From positions 4,316 through 10,184 of the forward strand of contig PLZL01000402.1 in the NCBI GenBank assembly GCA_003152145.1: 5,869 nt of DNA. Reading direction: 5' to 3'. The position numbers and the translations under genes are program-made. Source of the DNA: Limisphaerales bacterium (GTDB lineage: Bacteria; Verrucomicrobiota; Verrucomicrobiae; Limisphaerales; UBA11358). The notes beneath the pieces are model-generated. The model saw only the letters and a program-made list of their open reading frames with translations, searched no databases and had not been told where the DNA came from. Below are positions 1-4,730 of the stretch, piece after piece; position 1 is the first letter of the stretch, and each line of letters starts with the position of its first letter.

Positions 1-1116
1 CGGGGCGAGGCGAGGGAGAAATTGGATTCACTTGCCACCGTGATTTTTTCCAGCGGCAGCACCGGCGAGCCGAAGGGCGTGATGCTCTCGCATTACAACA
101 TCGGCTCGAATATTGAACAGATGGATCAGGTGTTTGATTTGAACCGCCACGACCGGTTTCTGGGCGTTTTGCCGTTCTTTCATTCGTTCGGCTTCACCGG
201 CACGCTCTGGCTGCCAGCCACGCTCGGCGTCGGCGTGGTGTTCCACCCGAATCCGCTCGATGCCAAAACCATCGGCCCGCTCGTCAAGCATCAGGCCGTG
301 ACCTACCTGCTGGCGACGCCGACCTTCCTGCAAATCTATCTACGCGGTTGCGTGCCGGCGGATTTCGGCAGCCTGCGGCTCGTGATGACCGCCGCGGAAA
401 AATTGCCCGACCGGCTCGCCACGGCGTTCGAGGAACATTTCGGCATCCGGCCGATGGAAGGTTACGGCTGCACGGAATGCGCGCCGACGGTGGCGGTCAA
501 CGCGCCGGACTTTCGCGCCGCCGGTTTTCATCAGGTCGGAGTGAAACGCGGGACCATCGGCCATCCGCTGCCCGGCGTCTGCGTGCGCGTCGTGGACGCG
601 GAAAATCCGTGGAACGGAAGTCCGCTGCCGCTCGGCCAGGCCGGCCTGCTGCTCGTGCGCGGCCCGAACGTGATGCGCGGCTACCTCGGCAAGCCGGAAA
701 AGACCGCCGAGGTTTTGCGCGACGGCTGGTATTGCACCGGCGACGTGGCGGCGCTCGACGAGGACGGCTTCCTGCAAATCACCGACCGTCTGAACCGCTT
801 CAGCAAGATCGGCGGCGAAATGGTGCCGCACATCAAGGTCGAGGAAAAACTGCATGAACTCGTGGCTGCCACGGAACAGACGTTTGTGGTTGCCGGCCTG
901 CCGGACGAAAAAAAAGGCGAGCGGCTCGTGGTGCTGCACAAACTGCCGGACGAAAAGCTGGCGCCGTGCCTGGAAAAGCTCGCGCAAAGCGATTTGCCGA
1001 ACCTGTGGAAACCGCGCGCCGACCAGTTTTTCCGCGTGGAGCAGTTTCCACTGCTGGGAACGGGCAAACTCGATTTGCGGAAGGTGAAGGAAGTGGCGGC
1101 GCAGTTGGCGAAGTGA
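1..1116 (+). CDS. aas: Acyl-[ACP] synthetase / 2-acylglycerophosphoethanolamine acyltransferase-like protein, C-terminal part
   Basis: The open frame runs in from the left edge, so the TTG at 22 is not a real start and the N-terminal part is missing. The 371 visible residues are an ANL-superfamily adenylation domain. The phosphate-binding loop SSGSTGEPKG is at nt 49-78, the GYGCTECAP aromatic/TE motif at 460-486, YCTGD (ATP-ribose aspartate) at 730-744, the hinge region RFSKIGGEM at 796-822, and GTGKLD with the catalytic A10 lysine codon at 1066-1068. The RFxKIxGEM and PLLGxGKxD wording is typical of bacterial Aas rather than of acyl-CoA ligases. Aas activates a fatty acid with ATP, loads it on acyl carrier protein and re-acylates lysophospholipid at the inner membrane. 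In such proteins an acyltransferase (PlsC) domain, sometimes with a transporter domain, precedes the ligase; that part would lie upstream and cannot be seen. All catalytic motifs are intact. The family is well supported, the exact substrate less so. Confidence 0.85.
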   Translation, partial: RGEAREKLDSLATVIFSSGSTGEPKGVMLSHYNIGSNIEQMDQVFDLNRHDRFLGVLPFFHSFGFTGTLWLPATLGVGVVFHPNPLDAKTIGPLVKHQAVTYLLATPTFLQIYLRGCVPADFGSLRLVMTAAEKLPDRLATAFEEHFGIRPMEGYGCTECAPTVAVNAPDFRAAGFHQVGVKRGTIGHPLPGVCVRVVDAENPWNGSPLPLGQAGLLLVRGPNVMRGYLGKPEKTAEVLRDGWYCTGDVAALDEDGFLQITDRLNRFSKIGGEMVPHIKVEEKLHELVAATEQTFVVAGLPDEKKGERLVVLHKLPDEKLAPCLEKLAQSDLPNLWKPRADQFFRVEQFPLLGTGKLDLRKVKEVAAQLAK

Positions 1117-1166
1117 AAATTGTCAGCGAAGGCCGCGAATGCTCATCCACGGCGCGGACAATTTTT
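1116..1166. terminator. Large hairpin after aas, possibly a bidirectional terminator
   Basis: A perfect 9-bp inverted repeat, AAAATTGTC (1116-1124) and GACAATTTT (1157-1165), begins at the last base of the aas stop codon. One mismatch inward, GCG/CGC adds three more pairs, and a GCCG/CGG pairing is possible inside the loop. The T-run on the right (1162-1166) and the A-run on the left suit termination on both strands. The minus-strand small ORF stops inside the loop (1143-1145), as expected between convergent genes. The outer stem is AT-rich and the loop is long, so this is less ideal than a compact GC-rich terminator. Confidence 0.5.
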
Positions 1167-1447
1167 GAAAAGCCGCTCATTGTTGCTGTCAGCTAGCGAG
1201 ACACGAATGTCTGCGCCTGTTGTCCCAAGAATCTGCGTCAGAGGATATACGGCCTCGTCATGAACATGATGCAAAGAAACGGGTTGACGCGAATCGATTT
1301 GGCGAGCCAAACGTCTGATTTCGCTGGGAGATGCCTTAAGCCCGCGACGAAGACGCTTTCTGAGCTCCGACCTTGCATGGGCGTCCCAGCCGGTGACCCG
1401 ACGAAGTTCTCTTTCCAACCCAAAATCTCAATCGTTGCCATAGGCAT
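1143..1447 (-). pseudogene. Small ORF of about 100 codons, apparently broken by a -1 frameshift
   Basis: On the minus strand an ATG at 1447 (or 1441) starts a frame reading MPMATIEILGWK, which then runs out of register. The overlapping frame from about 1412 down to the TGA at 1143-1145 is open and continues with RELRRVTGWDAHARSEL. Restoring one A in the GGAAAGAG tract near 1412 joins the two into one protein of about 102 residues. The joined product is short, Lys/Arg-rich in the middle and ends in a TGADIRVSL-like strand. The pattern ILGWKxxLRxV, basic helix, QPVSL, then GAxIRV resembles small proteins related to the C-terminal domain of ribosomal protein L7/L12. That is recall from pattern only and not certain. 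The first frame alone runs on to 1238 with an unconvincing tail. The ORF could be a decayed gene, an assembly error in the A run, or the 91-residue TTG-started frame alone. No clear ribosome binding site precedes it. An attC-like sequence overlaps its start. Confidence 0.4.
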
Positions 1448-1518
1448 CTAACAGATAACAGGACACATTGCATGCAGAACCGCGTGCATGATCATTTTCG
1501 CCTTGGCCTTCGTTAGCA
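1445..1518 (-). other. Integron attC-like recombination site candidate
   Basis: Read on the minus strand, this segment starts TGCTAAC and ends GTTAGAT. The latter fits the attC R' consensus GTTRRRY exactly. The CTAAC and GTTAG ends pair over 5 bp. Inward, after a 6-nt spacer on each side (GAAGGC and TTATCT), CAAGG pairs with CCTG leaving one extrahelical A, which is the hallmark asymmetry of attC L''/L' boxes. The centre holds a 6-bp stem, CATGCA/TGCATG (1485-1490 and 1471-1476), around an 8-nt loop. The CTAAC-to-GTTAG span is 69 bases, within the attC size range. The minus-strand ORF starts with the ATG inside GTTAGATG, as cassette genes often do. Against it: the R'' box fits its consensus poorly, only one such site is visible, and no integrase gene is in the window. 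Confidence 0.3.
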
Positions 1519-1577
1519 TGGAGTTATGAAATCAGACCCACAAATTTCCATCAAGGATTATCGCCGCGACAAAAACT

Positions 1578-1636
1578 TTGCGCCTTTGTGTCTTTGTTGT
1601 TCAAAAATCCGTGTCCATCCGTGCCCATCCGTGGTT
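1578..1636. repeat. Low-complexity intergenic repeat with three 10-bp ATCCGTG units
   Basis: The plus strand shows a TTTGTGTCTTTGTTG-type stretch (1578-1600), then three tandem decamers ATCCGTGTCC, ATCCGTGCCC and ATCCGTGGTT (1607-1636). The block ends 4 bases before the stop codon of the phosphoesterase gene. From memory, nearly identical text (on the minus strand, CACGGATGG repeated and CAAAGACACAAAGGCGC) recurs between genes in many Verrucomicrobiota genomes and produces spurious small ORFs. This could not be checked here. Translations through it should not be taken as genes. Confidence 0.5.
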
Positions 1637-1640
1637 GAAA

Positions 1641-2102
1641 TCAGAGCGGAATGAACTCGTGGCGGATTTCCTTCGCGTCGCAGCGCAGGATGGCCACGGT
1701 GCGGCCCAAACCGAACTTCGGCTTGCCCGCCGAGCCGGGATTGAAATAAAGCACGCCTCCGATTGTCTCGCAAAATGTCCGATGCGTGTGTCCGAAGATG
1801 ACGGCGTCCGGTCGCTCGCGCGCGATTTGCTCCTTGACCCGCTCGCCGGGTGCGTGCGGATTGACGATGTGGTGAATGAGGAATTTCCGCGCCGCCAACT
1901 CGATGATTTCCGTCTCCTTGAACGGCAGGTTCATGTCGGTGTTGCCATAAACGGCGGTGACGGGCGCGATTTCCTCCAATTCGGAAATGATGGTGGCGTT
2001 GCCGATGTCGCCTGCGTGCAGGATGCGGTTCACGCCCGCGAAAAGCTCATGGATTTTCGGGTCGAGGAAATTGTGCGTGTCGGAGATGACGCCAATCTTC
2101 AT
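1641..2102 (-). CDS. YfcE/MJ0936-type calcineurin-like metallophosphoesterase
   Basis: This 153-residue protein belongs to the small binuclear-metal phosphodiesterases (Metallophos_2, YfcE/MJ0936 group). It probably hydrolyses small phosphodiesters in the cytoplasm; the natural substrate is usually unknown. Metal ligands are visible in order: D8 and H10 in GVISDTHN, D32 in HAGDIGN, N54 in VYGNTD, a histidine in FLIHHIVN (77-78), and H105 and H107 in FGHTHR. The family's NPGS motif follows at 121-124. The usual HGH/HG motif is replaced by HH. Length is normal for the family. The start was put at the ATG at 2102 because MKIGVISDTHN is the classical N terminus. The frame is open 26 codons further up, but that part is coded by the GTGAC heptad repeat. 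The gene lies 88 bases after the DUF6580-like gene on the same strand and may be co-transcribed, although the inverted repeat between them could uncouple expression. It has no clear Shine-Dalgarno sequence. Confidence 0.88.
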   Translation of the reverse strand: MKIGVISDTHNFLDPKIHELFAGVNRILHAGDIGNATIISELEEIAPVTAVYGNTDMNLPFKETEIIELAARKFLIHHIVNPHAPGERVKEQIARERPDAVIFGHTHRTFCETIGGVLYFNPGSAGKPKFGLGRTVAILRCDAKEIRHEFIPL

Positions 2103-2106
2103 GGAA

Positions 2107-2194
2107 GTGACAGGTGACATGTGACGGGTGACAGGAAATGATGCCGGTCGGATGATAACTGCAATCTTGTCACGTGCCACGCGTCACTTGTCAC
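2107..2194. repeat. Inverted array of 7-bp GTGAC units (4 + 4)
   Basis: On the plus strand, four GTGACNN heptads occupy 2107-2132 in exact 7-base phase. After a 36-base spacer, four GTCACNN-type heptads occupy 2169-2194 (the second reads GCCAC). The two 26-base arms are reverse complements at 20 of 26 positions and could form a long imperfect hairpin in either strand or its RNA. The array covers the stop codon of the upstream minus-strand gene (2191-2193) and ends 4 bases before the phosphoesterase ATG. Function is unknown. It could be a repeat-family element, a clustered binding site for a protein, or an RNA structure between the two genes. Confidence 0.7.
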
Positions 2195-2847
2195 CCTTTT
2201 GCCTCCTCCGGCGATTCCTCGTCTTCGGATTCCTCGTCGTCGCGCGCGCCGGCGGTCTTGTCGGCGGGCGATTCGGCGGGCGCGGTCAGCTTCGCCGCGC
2301 CGGCAAACAGCGCAGTGAAGAGGCCACCGCTCAAGAGCGTGTTGCGGAAAAATTCCCACGTGGACGGATAGCCGCCCGTGCCCTTGGTGAGCGCAATGAT
2401 CCAACCCGCCAGATTTTTCGTGTATTCGGGATTGTTGAACGGATTGAAGAACCACGACGCCGTGTTCGTGATGAGATAAAACAAAATTGCGCCCAAAATT
2501 CCGCCGCCGAGCAGGAGGCTAAAGGAGGTCTGCGGCTTGAACCGTCGTCCGAGAAAAATCAGAACGGCATACGCTGCGTAATTGAAAGCCAGGTTGGCCA
2601 GATTTCGTGAATCCCAGACACTGTGATCCGGGTCATTGTGCTGGTAATAAAAATTCAAACCGATGTCCGTTGCCAGCATCACCGCAATCGGCAGCCACCA
2701 CGCGAGCCGTTTGGAGAAATAAACTCCGGCGCAAAACGCGAAGGCATAGGCGGCGCTGAAATTTGCCGGCATCAAACCAGGAATCCGCGACACCGCGAAC
2801 ACCACGACGAATAAAACCGGCAGCAGCTTGTTCCACTTTTCTTTCAC
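2191..2847 (-). CDS. DUF6580-like multi-pass membrane protein, possible small-molecule transporter
   Basis: From the GTG at 2847 this is 218 residues. Hydrophobic segments lie at about 8-22, 31-46, 47-65, 82-100, 107-128 and 168-187, so it is an inner-membrane protein with five or six spans. SRIPGLMPANFS followed by AYAFAFCAGVYF, the aspartate at 61 after a membrane segment, and the late FFRNTLLSGGLFTALF recall the DUF6580 family. Those proteins are compared with substrate-binding components of ECF-type vitamin transporters. The assignment is from memory of the family pattern and no substrate can be named. The tail (about 188-218) is hydrophilic and very acidic, with DDEESEDEESPEE near the end. 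No ATG fits: GTG codons at 2976, 2892 and 2847 are possible, and 2847 gives the usual short N terminus directly before the first membrane segment. The region upstream carries TTCACTTCG copies. The gene is divergent from the LysR gene and precedes the phosphoesterase gene. Confidence 0.72.
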   Translation of the reverse strand: MKEKWNKLLPVLFVVVFAVSRIPGLMPANFSAAYAFAFCAGVYFSKRLAWWLPIAVMLATDIGLNFYYQHNDPDHSVWDSRNLANLAFNYAAYAVLIFLGRRFKPQTSFSLLLGGGILGAILFYLITNTASWFFNPFNNPEYTKNLAGWIIALTKGTGGYPSTWEFFRNTLLSGGLFTALFAGAAKLTAPAESPADKTAGARDDEESEDEESPEEAKG

Positions 2848-2896
2848 TTCGGGAAAGAATAGTTCACTTCGCGGCGGAGACAAGTTTTTCACTTCG
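2843..2896. repeat. Three direct copies of TTCACTTCG in the divergent intergenic region
   Basis: TTCACTTCG occurs at 2843-2851, 2863-2871 and 2888-2896, with start-to-start distances of 20 and 25 bases. On the minus strand these read CGAAGTGAA, and the first copy contains the chosen GTG start of the DUF6580-like gene. The spacing is about two helical turns, which could suit protein binding. The block may equally belong to a dispersed repeat family, since I recall similar sequence near genes in related genomes. Confidence 0.45.
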
Positions 2897-3040
2897 TTGC
2901 GGCGACCGGCGCGAGCCGGCCCTGACTTTCTCGCAAAATGCAGAATGATGAGCGGACTCACGTCAGCAAGTTCCACCGGCAGCCGTCCGCCGCAGGTTGG
3001 TTTTCAACGATGCCCGCAAATTGGTTCTTTCCGCGACGCG

Positions 3041-3943
3041 ATGGATTTGCTAAGAGCATTCCAGTCAGCCGTGAACATCCATCATCTCGAACTTTTTTAT
3101 TTCGTCGCGAAGCACGGCGGCATCATGCCGGCGGTGCGCAACATCCCCTACGGCATCCAGCAGCCGGCGGTCAGTTCGCAAATCGCGCAACTGGAGGAAT
3201 TCCTCGGCGTCAAACTGTTTCACCGGCGGCCCTTCGCGCTGACGGCGCAAGGCGAAAAGCTTTACCAGTTCGTCCAGCCGTTTTTTTCGAACCTCGACAA
3301 AGTGGCGGGTGAGCTTCAAGGCGGCCAGGCGCGGCGCATCCGCATCGGCGCGGCGACGATTGTGCTGCGCGAGCATCTGCCGGAGCTTTTCCAAAACGTG
3401 CGGAAAAGATTTTTCGGGCTGAAACTGTCGCTGCGCGAGGGTTCGCCGGCGGAGCTGGAGGCGATGCTGCAACGGGATGAAATTGATCTGGCCGTCACGG
3501 TGATGGAAAGAAAAACCGCGCCGGGCATCCACACGCTGGCATTGCTGGAACTGCCGCCGGTGCTGCTCGTCCCGAAAAACAGCGCCGTGAAATCGGCGGA
3601 CGAGCTGTGGCGGCGCGACAAGATTGACGAGCCGCTGATTTGTTTTCCGCCGGGCGAGCCGTTGAACAAAAATTTTCAAGCCCGGCTCAACCATCTCGGC
3701 GTGGACTGGTTCCCGAGCATTGAGGCCGGCTCGGTGGACTTGATTGAAACCTACGTGGCCAGCGGCCTGGGCATCGGCTTGTCGGCGGCGATTCCGAACA
3801 AAATTTTTTCGCCGAAGGTGCGCGTGCTGCCGCTGGAGGGGTTCCCGCCGGTGGTCATCGGCGCGCTGTGGCGCGGGCACAAGACGCCGCTGCTTGGGGC
3901 GTTTCTGGAAGAAATGCAATTGCGCGCCCGCCGGCTTTCATGA
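3041..3943 (+). CDS. LysR-type transcriptional regulator
   Basis: From the ATG at 3041 the protein has 300 residues, the standard LysR length. The N-terminal winged helix-turn-helix covers about 13-75: LELFYFVAKHGGIMPAVRN, then QQPAVSSQIAQLEEFLGVKLFHR, then the wing FALTAQGEKLY. A linker helix follows to about 94. The periplasmic-binding-like effector domain starts at about 99 with RIRIGAA and includes SIEAGSVDLIETYVASGLGIGL, a typical segment of the second subdomain. The first HTH helices are unusual, with GGIMPAVRNIPYGIQ where most members have GSFTRAAERLHVS. The frame is open back to 2828, but upstream residues are coded by the intergenic repeat and lie outside the family. A GTG at 3071 is another start option. 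LysR regulators often control a divergent neighbour, here the DUF6580-like gene; this is inference. No clear ribosome binding site or T-N11-A operator was identified. Confidence 0.9.
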   Translation: MDLLRAFQSAVNIHHLELFYFVAKHGGIMPAVRNIPYGIQQPAVSSQIAQLEEFLGVKLFHRRPFALTAQGEKLYQFVQPFFSNLDKVAGELQGGQARRIRIGAATIVLREHLPELFQNVRKRFFGLKLSLREGSPAELEAMLQRDEIDLAVTVMERKTAPGIHTLALLELPPVLLVPKNSAVKSADELWRRDKIDEPLICFPPGEPLNKNFQARLNHLGVDWFPSIEAGSVDLIETYVASGLGIGLSAAIPNKIFSPKVRVLPLEGFPPVVIGALWRGHKTPLLGAFLEEMQLRARRLS

Positions 3944-3958
3944 TGAGAGCGACTTTGC

Positions 3959-3988
3959 ACCGGGCGAAATGCTGGAGCCGGTTTTTTT
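3959..3988 (+). terminator. Rho-independent terminator candidate after the LysR gene
   Basis: ACCGG (3959-3963) pairs with CCGGT (3978-3982) and is followed directly by seven T residues (3982-3988), 15 bases after the LysR stop codon. The loop is 14 bases, within which GC/GC can also pair. The stem is short, but position and T-run fit a terminator separating lysR from the pilin operon. Confidence 0.5.
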
Positions 3989-4025
3989 GAGCGAGACGAA
4001 CTTTGTGAAGTCACCGCCCCGCCAG

Positions 4026-4054
4026 CCTGCCGCATCGGGGCTGCGATAAGCAGG
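4026..4054 (+). other. Stem-loop in the intergenic region before the pilin operon
   Basis: CCTGC (4026-4030) pairs with GCAGG (4050-4054). Directly inside, CGCA (4031-4034) pairs with TGCG (4042-4045) around a 7-base loop, leaving ATAA bulged on one side. Only three T residues follow, so it is a weak terminator at best. It may be a backup to the terminator upstream or have no role. Confidence 0.3.
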
Positions 4055-4145
4055 CGGTTTCATGGCCCGCTGTCTCTATTTCCACCCGTTGTCAATTTTT
4101 AGGACAGAAATGGTCCAGACCGCCGCCGATTCCAGCTTGCCAGAA

Positions 4146-4161
4146 TGGCACGTTGTGTGCT
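4146..4161 (+). promoter_or_regulatory. Sigma-54 (RpoN) -24/-12 promoter for the prepilin operon
   Basis: The sequence reads TGGCACG (4146-4152), four bases, then GTGCT (4157-4161). The sigma-54 consensus is TGGCACG-N4-TTGCW. The -24 element is perfect, the spacing is exact (GG, ten bases, GC) and the -12 element differs at one base. Transcription would start about 12 bases after the GC, near 4172, leaving a leader of about 45-65 bases before the pilin start codon at 4217 or 4238. Sigma-54 with a PilR-type activator is an established mode of pilin gene control in several bacteria. The activator gene is not in the window. Confidence 0.6.
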
Positions 4162-4176
4162 TGCTAAGATAGCAAG
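4160..4176. promoter_or_regulatory. Perfect 17-bp palindrome at the predicted transcription start
   Basis: CTTGCTAAGATAGCAAG has 7-bp perfect arms around AGA. It overlaps the -12 element and the predicted start site of the sigma-54 promoter. It could be an operator for a dimeric repressor, or only a chance palindrome. In RNA, only the part after the start site would be transcribed. Confidence 0.4.
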
Positions 4177-4237
4177 TGGATTGGAGAAACTTGTTAAATC
4201 TTTTGGCAAATTGAATATGCTGGCGCATTGCAGACAA

Positions 4238-4708
4238 ATGATTGAGCGCAAGCCCCGCGTTTTGCGCGCGGCGTTCACACTGATCGAGGTCTTGATGTCC
4301 TTTGCCATCCTGGCGTTGGTCGTGGCGGGAGTCATTTATGGCTACGCGCAGACGAACCGGTTTGCGGAATGGAGTTCCATGTCGCTCGCGGCGCAATCGT
4401 ATGCCTTGCAGGGCTTGGAACAGTTGCGCGCGGCGAAGTGGGATCTGCAGGCCAATCCCAAGGTGGATGAATGGCCGGTTCCGCCAAGTGGAACAACCAA
4501 TCTCCCCCCCCAGACAGACATCATGGATGTTCCGATGACGGGCAGTCAGTTAACTAACTGCTGTGTCACCAATAGCATCAAGCTGATACAACTCTCGACC
4601 TCGCCACAACTGCGCGAGGTGTGGTCCCAGTGCGTCTGGACTTTCCCGCGCACCGGCCAGTTATACACCAACACGGTTATTACCTATCGCGCCCCAGACC
4701 GGCAATGA
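4238..4708 (+). CDS. Prepilin-like protein, PilV/GspI type minor (pseudo)pilin
   Basis: From the ATG at 4238 the protein has 156 residues. It has a 12-residue basic leader and a type IV prepilin processing site LRAA|FTLIEVLMS, with F13 as +1 and the conserved glutamate E17 at +5. Position -1 is alanine instead of the usual glycine, which prepilin peptidases often tolerate. A hydrophobic helix follows (about 13-35), then an alpha-helical spine with LEQLRAAKW and a beta-rich C-terminal half containing three cysteines (NCC and SQC). Minor pilins of this kind help start assembly of type IV pili or type II secretion pseudopili at the inner membrane. An ATG at 4217 in frame is also possible. The ATG at 4145 is unlikely because it lies in the -24 promoter element, upstream of the predicted transcript. 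The gene is first in a run of three prepilin genes, with 22 bases to the next. An eight-C run lies at 4504-4511. I cannot tell a pilus from a secretion role. Confidence 0.82.
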   Translation: MIERKPRVLRAAFTLIEVLMSFAILALVVAGVIYGYAQTNRFAEWSSMSLAAQSYALQGLEQLRAAKWDLQANPKVDEWPVPPSGTTNLPPQTDIMDVPMTGSQLTNCCVTNSIKLIQLSTSPQLREVWSQCVWTFPRTGQLYTNTVITYRAPDRQ

Positions 4709-4730
4709 ACCAACCGCCGCCCAACGTCCC

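Noticed and set aside
908..915. Run of eight A residues in aas as a slippery frameshift site
   Set aside because: The frame is intact across it with all downstream motifs, and no stimulating structure or alternative product is evident; Lys-Lys codons explain it.
340..987. Long minus-strand open frames opposite aas, and similar ones opposite lysR (3065-3919) and the PilW-like gene (4680-5420)
   Set aside because: They are antisense shadows of GC-rich genes with strong family evidence, rich in Arg/His and without recognisable motifs.
1441..1640. CRISPR array or transposon ends in the gene-poor region
   Set aside because: No regularly spaced repeats with unique spacers, no terminal inverted repeats with flanking target duplication, and no transposase frame were found.
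2165..2190. A second TGGCACG on the minus strand upstream of the phosphoesterase gene, suggesting another sigma-54 promoter
   Set aside because: No GC occurs at the required distance (ten bases after GG); the next TTGC is four bases too far, and the motif arises from the GTGAC heptad array.
2828..3040. N-terminal extension of the LysR protein (71 extra residues)
   Set aside because: The extension is coded by the TTCACTTCG repeat region, while the 300-residue product from 3041 has the normal family length and N terminus.
4145..4237. Longer prepilin reading frame from the ATG at 4145
   Set aside because: This ATG is part of the -24 promoter element, and the extension would give an overlong leader before the prepilin cleavage site.
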